Shown in pieces: positions 22,590-34,200 of a stretch of 64,000 nucleotides of DNA. Each line of letters starts with the position of its first letter. Positions within the stretch are counted from its first letter, which is position 1. Both the position numbers and the translations under genes were made by a program. Origin of the DNA: Macrocybe gigantea (taxonomy: Eukaryota; Basidiomycota; Agaricomycetes; Agaricales; Callistosporiaceae); assembly GCA_011319805.1 (NCBI GenBank), contig SJRY01000278.1:1-64000 (forward strand), given 5' to 3'. The notes under the pieces were generated by a model that saw only the letters and a list, made by a program, of their open reading frames with translations, was not told where the DNA came from and did no database searches.

Positions 22590-23520
22590 ATGGATCCTAT
22601 TTCAACTCCCAAATCAGATTTTTTAGAGGAGAGATTTTGAGCTGCTTACTAGTGCCTTGTTGACTTGGGGCTTACTGAAGAGGCTGCCATTCAATCTTTA
22701 TGGGATGTTTGGCAAATTCAACATGCAGTAGAGGTCCAACATCAGCAGAAAGAGGCTAAGAAATGCTGATGCAGGGAGGAGCAGGAGCATCTTGAGCAAG
22801 AATAGCAGGCATGTTAGAAAAGGAAACAGCATGAGAAAGAGATGTGCCACCAGCAGAAAGATGCATCTCACCCTCAGTCACATGACCTTAGCAAAAATCC
22901 CAACCTTCCCACCACTGCCAAGATAGGCACAGTCAATCCCAAGGTTATTGCACTTGACCATGTCTATCCTAGCCCTTCTTTATATATACTCAACAAGCTC
23001 ACATAGGGTGCCTATATAGAGCTCTACTATTTTACCCTGGAAGGATGCACTGAGGCTAGCTTCCAGACCCTCTCTGTAGATGATGATGCCTTATCTGTCA
23101 CCAGAAAGGGCTCTGGCCTTTTCTTGCACCCCATCTCCTCCATCCATGCATTTCAGAATATCATTCCAGATGAAAACCTAATCTAGCACCAATTTGATTT
23201 GGCCTGTGATTTGTATTTGTTATACCTAGAGGACATAGATTGGCCGAAGGAGAACAGCAGTGCCATCTTCAAGTTTTTCTTCACACTCAGACTCTACAAT
23301 TACTGCCACCTCTCTCATGGTAAGAAGGACTTTCTACATTATTAGGTCCAGATCTGCTTTAAATAGCACATTCAGCTCAAGAAACTGGGCCTGACCTGGA
23401 ACATCAGTATTATCAATAAGATATGCCTTGATGAATACTATCAGCAGGTGATCAATGAAGCTCAGCTTCTTGAGATTGGTCAGTCTGCCTCCCCTCTTCC
23501 ATTTTAGCTAGATACTTACC
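22590..23520 (+). pseudogene. Gag-like coiled-coil ORF relic, unknown function
   Basis: From ATG about 22591 (MDPISTPKSDFLEERF) one frame continues for about 300 codons with several stops, many where CGA/CAG/TGG codons would fit. The first 100 residues are rich in Q, E, K and R (likely coiled coil); the later part has conserved-looking blocks such as LDHVYPSPSLYILNKL and ACDLYLLYLEDIDWPKEN. I believe similar ORFs recur in mushroom genomes beside retroelements, but this is from memory and unproven. No enzymatic motif is visible. Confidence 0.45.
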
Positions 23521-23523
23521 GTC

Positions 23524-23960
23524 TTGCCTTGCACTCCCTTCTTTCCCCTCCTTTTCTCTCTCATCTTCCTTTCTTCTCATACTGCACCACCTTTTCTCTG
23601 CTCTCCCCTACACCATCTGGCTCTACCTTTTATATTTCTATGCACTGCACCACATTACTCCCATCCTTTCTGTGCCATCTTGCTCTGCCTTTGTTCCCTA
23701 TCCTCTATCTTTCACCTTTCACTGCACCATCTTTTCTTTGCTCTCCTTTTGCTGCACACTATGCCATCTTTCTTGGCCATACCCCCCTCTCACCATGCTC
23801 TACACCTTCCTCCATTGTCTTCCCCTTTGCCTGTGCCACACCTTATTCTTTCTGCTCCATACACTGGGCCATCCCTGTTCTACCTTTGTGGTGCCTTCTC
23901 ACATGACCCATCCCATCTGCAATCTTTTGGATGCTCCATACTTACTCACATGCATTTCTG
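23524..23960 (+). repeat. Pyrimidine-rich low-complexity tract
   Basis: About 440 bp dominated by C and T (CTTTTCTCT, CACCATCTT words). Overlapping open frames here give low-complexity S/L/P/H peptides and are not taken as genes. It may be the untranslated or LTR part of the element carrying the preceding ORF. Confidence 0.5.
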
Positions 23961-24136
23961 ATTTATACAGCCAGCATGCACACAGCTAGAGAGGCCCTAG
24001 GCTCAGTTTCTTCCATCTGTGCTCTTCAAGGTTGAGGTGATAGTTCTCATCTGACTCAGGCAGTGACCAGCTGTGCCCACTCCAAGTTCCCCATCCTGGC
24101 CTCTGCTTTGAAATCTTCCCCACCCTCTGCCATTTT

Positions 24137-24345
24137 GGGGCCCTAGTAGCCCAGTAGTTATTATCACCACCAAAGACTGGAGAGGTGGCTGTGCACCACC
24201 GAAAGAGTTGGTGTTCGATTCTCCTCATCCTCAGTGTCCAAAAAAAGCTGAGAAAGGCATGTGACCTGTTAGAAGTTACTATCACATGCTCAGTTCACAT
24301 GGGTCAGGTGATGCTGACACCATGGGAAAGATTGATTGCATTAAT
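24137..24345 (+). mobile_element. tRNA-derived SINE 1, copy 2
   Basis: Same head (GGGGCCCTAGTAGCCCAGTAG, B box GTGTTCGATTC near 24211-24221) and body (GGCATGTGACC, TCACATGCTCAGT) as 16697-16905. It directly precedes the left LTR of copy B. Confidence 0.6.
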
Positions 24346-24347
24346 CA

Positions 24348-24667
24348 TGTTACAGATGCCACCCAAAGGACCATTCAATTTCTTATCTTATCTTTCCCAT
24401 ATCCCTTATCTTCTCCATCATGCTGCGCAGTGTGTAGCTATCGAGTCATTTCACTTCCCTAGTCATTCTGGGTCATCTCCTTCCAGTCTTACTCATCCAC
24501 AGTCTACAGCATTGTGCAGCCCATGGTCTGTACTTGAGTACTGTAACATATATAAGGACTCCCAGATGTACCAGTAGTGCTAGGCTTAATATTCCTTTTG
24601 CCATTGTCTCAAGACCACTCTTGCACTTAGTCTGCCTGAGTCCTTCTGAGATTTGTCTAGCCTAACA
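24348..24667 (+). repeat. Left LTR of copy B (320 bp) with TATA box
   Basis: TGTTACAG...CTAACA. TATATAAG at 24549-24556 is followed 33 nt later by AGGCTTAATAT (24582-24592), the likely transcript start and the partner of the primer-binding site. Confidence 0.9.
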
Positions 24668-24669
24668 AG

Positions 24670-24680
24670 ATATTAAGCCT
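24670..24680 (+). promoter_or_regulatory. Self-primer binding site of copy B
   Basis: ATATTAAGCCT, two bases after the LTR end, is the exact reverse complement of AGGCTTAATAT at 24582-24592. No tRNA complement is evident. The same pair is kept in copies D and E. This is the arrangement of self-primed Tf1-type elements. Confidence 0.75.
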
Positions 24681-24904
24681 CATCGAGACTTGCTCAGACT
24701 CACACACACACCACGTCATGCTTTATCAAAGACTTGATCAATATTCAATGACAAGCAGTTGCCGACCCAGCAAGCACTAGCACAAACAACGAGAGCACTT
24801 GGCTCAGAGAAGTAGACCAGATATTGCAGTCCATGCCATTCACAGAGACAGTCCATGCCACCCACAGAGACACTAGCAACCCAAACAAATGAAAGAGAGA
24901 GCGC

Positions 24905-25132
24905 ATGCCTACACTAAGTAGCGACGATGAAGAACAGGCATTTCTGAGAGAGTTTGCCTTCACTACCACAGACAAGCCCACTGAGATCCTCAGCAAAGGA
25001 GCAGTACAACTCATTGCAGAACTTTTCCTAGAAGGAGAATATGGGATAAGCCCAGAAGAGCTGTGGTCAGACCAGAATCTTCTTGCCGAAGCAGAAGACA
25101 AACCTATCCACAAGAAAACAAGAGAAGAATGA
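24905..25132 (+). pseudogene. 5' acidic ORF upstream of gag (copy B)
   Basis: Encodes the conserved acidic segment SSDDEEQAFLREFAFTTTDK through GEYGISPEELWSDQNLL, also found in copies D and E. It ends about 215 bp before the gag ATG. No domain recognised; the true start is uncertain because the frame lacks a conserved ATG. Confidence 0.5.
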
Positions 25133-25348
25133 ACACAAGCCTGAGACTTCAGGTGACAACAGATCAAGAACTATAATTGCCAAACACAGGAGGAAGACAT
25201 ACTGATACAGAGAGGGCATGACACACAGAGCATACGACAGAACCAATGAGAATAACACCAAAGTCAAGGACACACAGGAATGAAACCACTGAATCCCTTC
25301 AGAGGACCAATCCACTGAAGCACTGCATAAGGAGAGAATCACACCACC

Positions 25349-26479
25349 ATGGCAAAAGTAAGCAACAGTGACTGGGACGAATACTATCAGTGGAGGGAGC
25401 GAAAAGGATTACCAAAGACAAACAGACTGACCGCCGCAGAGTGGGCCAATTTCGAATAAGCTTGCAGAATCACAGGAGTTGACCTAGACTACTGGAAAGA
25501 ACAGAGAGAGGAGCGAAGACAGAAACAGCTTCAAGAATAGCAAGCCCAAGTACAAGCGCAGCAGACCCAAGAACAACAGATCCAGGAACAGGAAAACCAA
25601 GACCAAGATAACAATGAAGAAACTTCCCAAAGGATGATGATAGAATACAAGGGAATCATCGCCAACCTAAAATCCTTCACAGGAGATCGACATTTGGTGG
25701 AGAAAGATGAAGCTTTACATAACTGCACATGGAGACCTCACAGATACACAGAAGATTGGAGTGGTCCTGTCCAGAATGACCGATGGATCAGGAGCCCACT
25801 GGGTGTCCAAGAAGATTGATACTACTACCAACCAAAGCACATGGGCTGACTTCATAACCAAGATAGAGACACGATTCAGCAACATCATGTCACCATCACA
25901 AGTAGGAAGCAAACTATTCAATATCAGACAGGGAAACCGACCCATCGATGAATTTCTAATGAATTCATAGACCTTGCAGGGAAAGCAGGAATGACAGGAA
26001 CAGCCCCTCATTTCCTACTCAAAAAGAGCTTAAACTGAAGGACAGCAGAAGCCGTACACTCGATCTCCACACTTCCAACAGATGGAGATGAATATATCAA
26101 AACAGTTCAAGCGATTGGACCAAACATTGATGAATACAGGAATGTGATGAGAGGAGAATTCACAAGCAATCAGCACAAGCCCAGAAATCCAAGCTGAGGA
26201 GCAGGACAAGCAATAGAAGTTGACAAAGTATGAAGCAACAACTGCTTCAACTGCAATAAACCAGGGCACCTCTCATGAAACTGCCCGGAACCACAAAAGG
26301 GAGCAGCAAATGTCACATGTTTCAATTGTGGCTTAAAGGAACACTATGCATGGAACTGCAAGAAGAAGAAAAAAGGAAAATCCCAAGTCAGAGAAGTGAA
26401 AGAAGAAGAAGGAGAGGACAAAGAAGATAAGGATGAGGAAAGCTCTGACAAAGAGGGTTTTATTGAAGGGTCTAACTAG
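25349..26479 (+). pseudogene. Gag of copy B
   Basis: Starts at ATG 25349 in the strong context ACCACCATGG (MAKVSNSDWDEYYQW), with a Q-rich coiled-coil segment, a gag core (TWADFITKIETRFSN, FNIRQGNRPIDEF) and two CCHC knuckles near 26250-26360 (CFNCNKPGH-type and CFNCGLKEHYAWNC). It closes with an acidic tail and TAG at 26477-26479. Internal stops and a frameshift near 25700 disable it. Gag would coat the element RNA. Confidence 0.75.
26455..26461 (+). promoter_or_regulatory. Candidate -1 frameshift site between gag and pol (copy B)
   Basis: G_GGT_TTT in the gag reading frame, 15 nt before the gag stop. The same heptamer stands at 54662-54668 (D) and 59678-59684 reverse (E). In D and E the pol frame is -1 relative to gag; B has lost one base just after, which hides this. 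Confidence 0.6.
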
Positions 26480-27737
26480 AGGTGCTAAATCGCGACCTAT
26501 ACAACTGAAACAGACTCACTTCGATATCAGATATAGATCATCCCATACTCTGAAATACACCATTCCCACCAAGCAATTTGAAGCACCAAGAAAAACCATC
26601 TGAGGAGACAAACCATTAAAGAGGAAAGAACTTGCAGTACCAGCTAGGATACGAACGCAAAAAGGAATAACAATGATAACACCAGAAGTCGATAGCAGAG
26701 CAGATAGGACCTGCATCAACATCACAATAGTAGTGAAAACAGGGCTGAAGACACAATAAATCAAGAAGATTTCAATCATAAATGCAGACGGATCACCCAA
26801 CCACCAGAAAACAGCAGACTGAGTAGCGGAGGTCCACATTGACATCAAAGGACACAAAAAGCACATGGAAGCTATCGTACTTGATATTGGAAAGACCGAC
26901 ATGCTACTAGGATATGACTGGCTTGTCTACCATAACCCAACAATCAAATGGAGGACAGGAGAAGTTGTCTTTGACAGATGCCCTAAAATGTGCAAAATAA
27001 ACCACCAGACAATTAAGATACAGAAGATGGCTGAACTAGCAAAAACCACAGCCAGCAACAAGACAGGAACCCAGATACCCCCATATCTGATCAGATTCAA
27101 ACATCTCTTCAAGGAGAAGAACTTCGATTGTTTACCAGACCACAAAGAATGGGACTATGAAATAAACTTGATGAAAGATGCACCCAAAATGATACCGAGC
27201 AAGGTCTATCCAATGACGCAGAAGGAACTAGAGGAACTAGATGCCTTTGTTGAAGAAGGATTAAGAACAGGAAAAATACGCCCATTGAAATCACCTTACG
27301 CAGTGCTCTGCTTCTTTCGCAACAAGAACAGAAGCAAACGACTCATCCAAGACTACCAGGAGATAAACAAATATATGGTCAAGGACAAGTTCCCACTACC
27401 ATGTATTAGCGAGCTCCTCAATGTACTACAAGGAGTGAAGTACTTTAGCAAGATCGATATTATCTGGGGATATAATAACATGTGCATCCAGAAAGGGAAT
27501 GAATGGAAGGCAGCCTTCCTAACAGCAAGAGGACTCTTTAAACCAACAGTTATGTACTTTGGGCAGTGCAATGTATCAGGCACTTTTAGCTGAATGATGG
27601 CAAGCCTCTTCCAAGACCAAATACAAAGGAGAGTGTGCATAATCTATATGGATGACATCATAATCATCGGATGAATATGAGAGGAACTCCAAAAGAATAC
27701 CATAGAAGTCATGGAGATACTGAACAAGAATGACTTG
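26480..27737 (+). pseudogene. Pol of copy B, part 1: protease and N-terminal reverse transcriptase
   Basis: The protease active site reads VDSRADRTC where copy E has VDSGADRTC, so the catalytic glycine is lost. The protease flap region (DMLLGYDWLVYHNP) is at 26898-26940. Reverse transcriptase begins with PMTQKELEELDAFVEEGL near 27211 and includes FSKIDIIWGYNNM and YMDD near 27646. Several stops arise from CGA to TGA (for example near 27592 and 27670). It breaks at 27737, where copy A is inserted. Confidence 0.8.
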
Positions 27738-27742
27738 TTCAT

Positions 27743-28159
27743 TGTTATGATTTCAGGACTAATCGTTATCTTGACGATGGGCATGTGACTCAAAGAACCA
27801 CATGATGTACACATGACAGAAACTATGACGCGACAAACAAGATATAATGTAATGACTTGAGGGAATCCTACAACAACAATATGTCAGCACTGGTCAGGGC
27901 AAAGGGTTATTATGCAGCACTTGCAGGACAATATGCAGAGCACAGTCAAATCCTTACTCATGTAGACAAGGGCTTAGGGTTTCATGTAACATGAGGATAG
28001 CATAGTTGTGGTCCATGCTTGGTAGTCGTAACATATAAATATCTAAATTGTACATGGTAGAACTCAGCTTCGAGCTGGCCAGTAATAGCATTCTCTTTCC
28101 CACCTCTCACCCTTGAGTTAGTTAGAGTGACTTGCATGCAGATATAGTTTTGTGTAGCA
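27743..28159 (+). repeat. Left LTR of copy A (417 bp)
   Basis: TGTTATGA...GTAGCA. TATAAATA at 28034-28041 precedes AGCTTCGAGCT (28066-28076) by 32 nt, the likely start of the transcript. Confidence 0.92.
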
Positions 28160-28161
28160 AA

Positions 28162-28172
28162 AGCTTGAAGCT
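28162..28172 (+). promoter_or_regulatory. Self-primer binding site of copy A
   Basis: AGCTTGAAGCT, two bases after the LTR, is complementary to AGCTTCGAGCT (28066-28076) at 10 of 11 positions. The one mismatch is a C to T change at a CpG. Spacing and length equal those of copy B. Confidence 0.6.
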
Positions 28173-28776
28173 AGCCCCTGCACACCTCACTACTTTTCCA
28201 CTGCCCTTCCTTCATTGCCTGACGGCCTTGAGTACTGTGCAACCAAAGGAATCTGCTACGTCGTCATACCTCTATTTCCTACCGAAACTAACACTTTTAC
28301 TTTCTACCACTACTCCCCACCCCACACCAACCTACATTCCAGTCTCTATCAGAGGTCTTTGTTCGTAGTACTTGGACATATGAGAGGTCTAAGGGTAACG
28401 TTGAGCCCGACCCTGACCGAATCGAACATCAAAAGGCTGTGCTGGGATAATCTTCAGAGAGTCCCACCATGCGTTTGACCGGGTAGTGTGTTGACCCGGG
28501 ATGTACCTCAGCAAGAGAGACAGGAGGACTTGGATGTGCAGATAGTCCCTGCCTATTGACCACTTTCTCAAACACACCCTTGAAGATCATTATCGGAAAC
28601 GCGTATTGACCTGAAATGAGAAAGGAGTCGCCAGACCGCTGGGACTTCTGATGATGAATCCTTCTTGACTGCTGTTTGGGGCATCCCCATTGTGACAAGG
28701 ATTTGAGCCAATTAACAGGCACCTTCCTTTTCACTGGACACAACCGAAGTGGGAGTCGACCGTATGTGCCACCCAC

Positions 28777-30320
28777 ATGGTACTATTTGACAAATCACAT
28801 TACACACCCAACCCCTTTCACATTGCATATCATGGAACTCATCGCCGCCCTCTTTGCCTTTATCACAATTATCCTCACCACCCTTTTCGCCGCCAACCCT
28901 CTTGCCCTGGCCTGGGGCACCTTCAAAACAACCCTCAGCAGGCCGAACAGGTTCAGAATGTGACACAGACTTTGGTTGATGCAATCAAAGAAGAACTGGA
29001 TTTGGGCAAGAAGCCCAAGAGAATGAAATCAGAACTGCCGGATCCATATAAAGGGGATCCCGGCCTGATCGGAAGCTGGCTTCGATGCATGGAAGTCTAC
29101 TTCGACAAAGAGGAAATAACCAACAAGTGGGATATGATCACCTATGCATTGCAATGGATCATGGGAGGCAAGGCTGAACGTGCACAGAACTGGGTGGACT
29201 CCAAGTTACAAGAATGGCTAGAGTTCAAAATGGAATTAAATGGACATAGGCAGGAATTCGGAAATCATTCCACCTACGATGACTGGGAACATGGCTGCAT
29301 CGTTATGCTGGCAATGGCTAATACTCCGGAAGTCAGGACGGATCCCCTTGGACATTTCCCACCATTCAAAGACTGGGAAAACTTCAAGGCAGAGGCCTGA
29401 GAGTTCTTCATGACCACGGAGACTTGGAACAATGTGATAATCTGGATTAAGAAACTGTCGCAATGATGACGACTGGTCGAGGACTACATTGTTGAATTCC
29501 AGAGCTGGGCTCCCTTGATGGAATACAATGATATCGCTCTCATCGATATCTTTAAACATGGACTCGACCAGGCACTCAGACAATGTATTATTGAACTAGG
29601 AGGTGTCCGTGAGGAGGACATTGACTAGTGGTATAAGCGAGCAATGGAACTGGACCGGCAATATCGCCAGGCCCAAAAAGAATTCGGTGCAAAGGAGCGA
29701 TTGCTCCCAAGCAAATACAGAAATTGGTACAGGGAACCACGGCACCTAAGGAGCAAACTCTGGCACTAGTGATTGGTAATGCTCAAGGACAGCCTGACTC
29801 TAATGCCATGGACGTCAACCAGATGAGGTGCGAAGGATGCTGCTTCTGGTGTGGACAGAAGGGACACATCGGATGTAACTGCCTGATGAACCCCCGACTA
29901 TGCTACACGGAACATAGAGATGCAGGATGAGACCACTGCTACCACTAAGATTGAAAAGCTGAAACAGGATTTTTAATAGAGCTGGGAAGAAGCACCGCTT
30001 CACCAGCTGATTATATATCGTTGAATATGAATATAAGGGACATTTCTGACCTTAAAAAATATTTCGAACGAGAAGGTGCATAAGAGTTCAGTCTCGTAAA
30101 AGGATATACCCTACCCTGGGTGGCTCAACAGATTTACTGGCAGGACAAGTCCAAGGCATACTTGATCCTTAAGGCATGGATGGATCAATCGCGACAGAAG
30201 GACATCTCACTGGAGAAGCTTCATAAGATCAACCAAATGAATGACTATGATGCACTCCATACATTGTTCGACCTCAGATAAAAGCCACGATTTGTCAGAG
30301 GCAGTAACAGAAACCAAATA
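28777..30320 (+). pseudogene. Gag of copy A
   Basis: The frame from about 28900 encodes a Gypsy gag core (LPDPYKGDPGLIGSWLRCME, WIMGGKAERAQNWVDSKLQE, and FKHGLDQALRQCIIELGG after stops) and one zinc knuckle, CFWCGQKGHIGCNC, at about 29842-29883. Stops near 29398, 29464 and 29626 break it. 28160-28776 before it is untranslated leader with no clear coding. Confidence 0.75.
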
Positions 30321-30326
30321 GATGTA

Positions 30327-31204
30327 CAGTCCCCTTAAGCCTTGGTGTGGTGAATAGGGGCCCCATCTTCTATGACTGCTACCTGCCCTCTCTCTTCACT
30401 TAGCTCCTCATAGATATCCCAAAGGGGACCAGAAAGGATTAATCTGATATAATCTGACCCCTTTCTGGCATCCTTTGGGATTCTAATAAGGGGACCAAGC
30501 CTCCCATGTGCTATACACCCCCAAATCATCAAACTTTGCCTTCCTGACTTGAAAGTTGGAGTGAGACACTTCTTGTCATACTTCTCTCTAGGTCTCCTGC
30601 ATACCCAGACCACTTTAGAGTTTTTCCCAATCTCCACAGATGACTCATCTGTTCAAATCATCCAGTTCCAGTCCTGACTCCCCCAACCCTGGTGTTCCTT
30701 TGCCCATACAAGCCATGCCTTCTGATGCTCAGGCTTGAGATAAGGTTTCTTGGCTGCAACATGTCCTTTCATGCCTAAATGATTGCTGATAGCCCTCCTA
30801 ACAGTGTCTGGATGGACAGGATCGTCTCGAGAGGTGTTGACATTTTGGGTGAGCTCAGAGAGAGTTTGGCATCTGTTTCCATCTAGAGAAACTTTGAGAT
30901 GTCATATGGACCGCTCATCTAGCTTGGGTGGTCTACCCAAGCATGGGGTATCATCAAAATGACCTCAGGTATCATAGTTTTTGAGAATGCAAAAAATGGT
31001 GCTGCGGTCCCTTCCAACAAAAGTGGCAATATCTTGAATTGGCATGTTTTCTTTGGATTTGTGATAGATAAGGGATCGCAGCTCTGGTGATGTGTTTTTG
31101 GTTCCAGGTGTCTTAGGCATGGTAGGTGGGGTATGGGCAGGTGTAGAGAGTAATTTTTGTTTATTGTTTACACGTAATATTGCAAAACTTTTGCAAGGGT
31201 ACTG
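30327..31204 (-). mobile_element. Tc1-like DNA transposon, internally shortened
   Basis: 878 bp with imperfect terminal inverted repeats (CAGTCCCCTT on the left; CAGTACCCTT, reading inward, on the right), flanked by TA at 30325-30326 and 31205-31206, the Tc1/mariner target. It sits in the gag/protease linker of copy A, so it is younger than copy A. Confidence 0.85.
30335..31120 (-). pseudogene. Tc1-like transposase lacking its C-terminal third
   Basis: Starts at ATG 31120 (MPKTPGTKN) with a helix-turn-helix region (NMPIQDIATFVGRDRSTIF) and a GRPPK hook-like motif. The first catalytic D is in TDESS near 30640, after a TGA replacing the Trp of IWTDE; the second is in IEDGAPIHH near 30370. The frame ends at 30335, next to the inverted repeat, before the third acidic residue. 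It cannot be active. Confidence 0.8.
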
Positions 31205-31215
31205 TACCTTTAATG

Positions 31216-34200
31216 ATTACAACCTTGGATACTGGATGAACATACAGCGTAAAGGCCCTGCTTGATACGGGATATACCAGATCTTGTATAGATTGGAAGT
31301 TTGTTAAGGAAAAGGAGATCAATACAAAAAGATATCCAATTCCTATTCTGGTCTATAATGCAGATGGAACCCGTAACATGGTGGGAGATATATGTGAATA
31401 CATCAAACTAAGGGTCTGGGTCCAAGATCATGTCAAGCGAATAGTCTTCTCAGTCACTGAACTCAGAAAAGGCCAGATCTTCATTGGTTATGGGTGGGTT
31501 AAGCATCACAACCCTCGGATCGATTGGAAGACAGAAAAGATCACATTTGATTGATGCCCTGAAGAGTGTCAGCAGATTGTCCGAATAGAAAACTCCAAAG
31601 ATGACAACACCTCCATTGAGACAAATGAGGTAGACTTCGAAAATGGAGAAAAACTCTTAATGATTGACATGAACCAAGAGTTCCATCTAAGGGCTTTCCA
31701 AACAACAGCTTCCAAACTGGCAGAAGTGACAGTGAAAGCACAAAGGCTAAAACCTTTAAAGAAATCATACCGGAAGAATACCACTGTTTCAAGGATTCAG
31801 TGTTCAGAAAAGAGTCATTTGACGAACTACCACTGCGACAATCTTGGGACCATGCAATCAAACTCATCCCAGGAGCTAAACTCCAGGATTGCAAGGTCTA
31901 CCCCTTGACGCTGGATGAACAGAAACAGTTGGATGCCTTTTTAGATGAAAATCTGAACATCTGACAAATTAGACCATTGAAATCGCCAATGGCCTTGCCT
32001 TTCTTCTTTGTGAAAAAGAAGGACAGATCCCTATGACCTGTACAGGATTATCAGAAGTTGAATGACATGATGATAAAGAACAAATGCCTGCTCCCCCTGA
32101 TCCAAGAGTTAATCAACAAACTAAAGGGAGCAAAGTTCTTTACGAAACTTGACATCTGATGGGAATACAATAACGTCCGCATAAAAGAAGGCAACAAATG
32201 GAAAGCTGCATTTCGGACAAACCAGGGAATGTTCAAACCCCTGGTCATGTTCTTCAGACTGACAAATTCACCAGCTACTTTCCAAACTATGATGAACATG
32301 ATCTTCAAAGATGAAATCGATCAGGGACACATAGTCATCTATATGGATGACATTCTTATCTTCAATAAAGATTTGAACGAACACAGACAACTCATCCAAC
32401 ACATGCTGGAAAAGCTAAAAGACAATAAGCTTTATCTAAAACCTGAAAAGTGTTCATTTCATCAACTGGAAGTAGAGTACCTTGGAATGATCATCTCGGA
32501 AAACGGCATTAAGATGGATTCCATTAAGGTTGAAGGCATCAAAGGATGGCTAAAACCCACCTGTAAAAGGGACGTCCAGCAATTCCTAGGCTTTTGCAAC
32601 TTCTACTGGTGCTTCATCAAGGGGTTTGCAAAGATCACGAAACCTTTGACGGAATTAACCGGAAAAGCCAACTGGACATGGGAAAAGGCCCAAGATGATG
32701 CATTCGATGGACTAAAGAATCGGATCTGTTCAGCACCAATCATCGCAATGCCCTGAGATGATGGAAAATTCCAAATGGAAGTTGATGCCTTGAACTACGC
32801 AATCAGAGGTGTCCTTTCACAGGAACAATCCAATGGCACCTGAAGACCAGTGGCCTTTATGTCGAAATCATTGAACCTGACAGAACAGAACTATAAGATC
32901 TATGACAAAGAGATGCTCATGATTATGACCGGACTGGAAGAATGGCTCCAGTATCTTTGCAGCACTAAACATAAATTCGAGATTTGGACAGATCATAAGA
33001 ATCTCGAATACTTCCGGAAACCTCAGAAGCTGAATCACTGGCAAGCCCGCTGGATCTCGGAACTGCAGGACTATGACTTTATCCTGGAACACAAACCTGG
33101 GAAGTCAATGACGAAGGCAGACAGTCTGTTGAGACGACCAGACCATGAGAAGGGGAGAACAATAACAAGAACATTGTACTCCTAAAGCCAGAGAATTTTC
33201 ACTGGATTTTCATGGTGAAGATCACGCCGACACCAGAATTTTAGGACATTCTAGACCAGATCAAAAGGGCTTGGAAACAAAGAGAGCCTGAGGTTCAGAA
33301 ACATCTTGACGAAGGTGAATACAGCTGGGAAGAAAATGACTGAATCATTACATGGTTAAAACAGTACTATGTTCCAAAAGTCAAAAGATAAGGGAATGGA
33401 TCATCAAAATCCATCACTCAGATCAAATCTCGGGATACCCAGGATAGACAAAGATGTACAAGTTAATCACATGCAACTTCTGGTGGCCCAAAATGATGAA
33501 TGACATCAAGCGTATGTCAAAGGATATGACAAATGCCAATGAACGAAGATCATCAGAGATCGGAAACATGCTCTGCTTCATCCGAATGAGGTACTGAAGG
33601 AACTATGGGAGATCATATCTGTAGATCTCATTGGACCCCTTCCCGAATCTCAAGGGTTCAATGGCGTAATGGTAATGGTAGATCGGTTCACCAAAGGAGC
33701 CAAATTCATACCAGTTAACATGGATATCATGGCTGAAGGAGTAGCTCACAATCTACGCGACACTGTATTCCTGAATTATGGAATCCCAAAGAAAGTTATC
33801 AGTGATAGAGGACAACAATTCATCTCCGCGTTCATGACAGACCTCTATACACTTCTGGGGATTAAAGGAGCTCCTTCGACACCATATCATCCACAAACTG
33901 ACAGACAAATGGAACGAGTCAATCAGGAACTTGAGCAGTATCTGAAACTCTTTGTGAACTATTGGCAAACTGACTGGGCAGATTGGCTACCTATGGCTGA
34001 ATTTTCCTATAACAATCGAATCCACTCAGCGACTGGATACTCCCCATTCTATTTGAACCATGGGCGACATCCATATACTGGAAAAGAACCTCCAAAGCAT
34101 AATGCTAAGTCACAGGCTGCTGAGGAGTTTGCCAAAATGATGAAGGAAATCCAGACCAAAGCTGAAACCTCCTTGTTAAAAGCTGCAGAGACAATGAAAC

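Noticed and set aside
23524..23961. Three overlapping open frames of 100-145 codons
   Set aside because: All arise from a C/T-rich low-complexity tract and give S/L/P/H-rich peptides.
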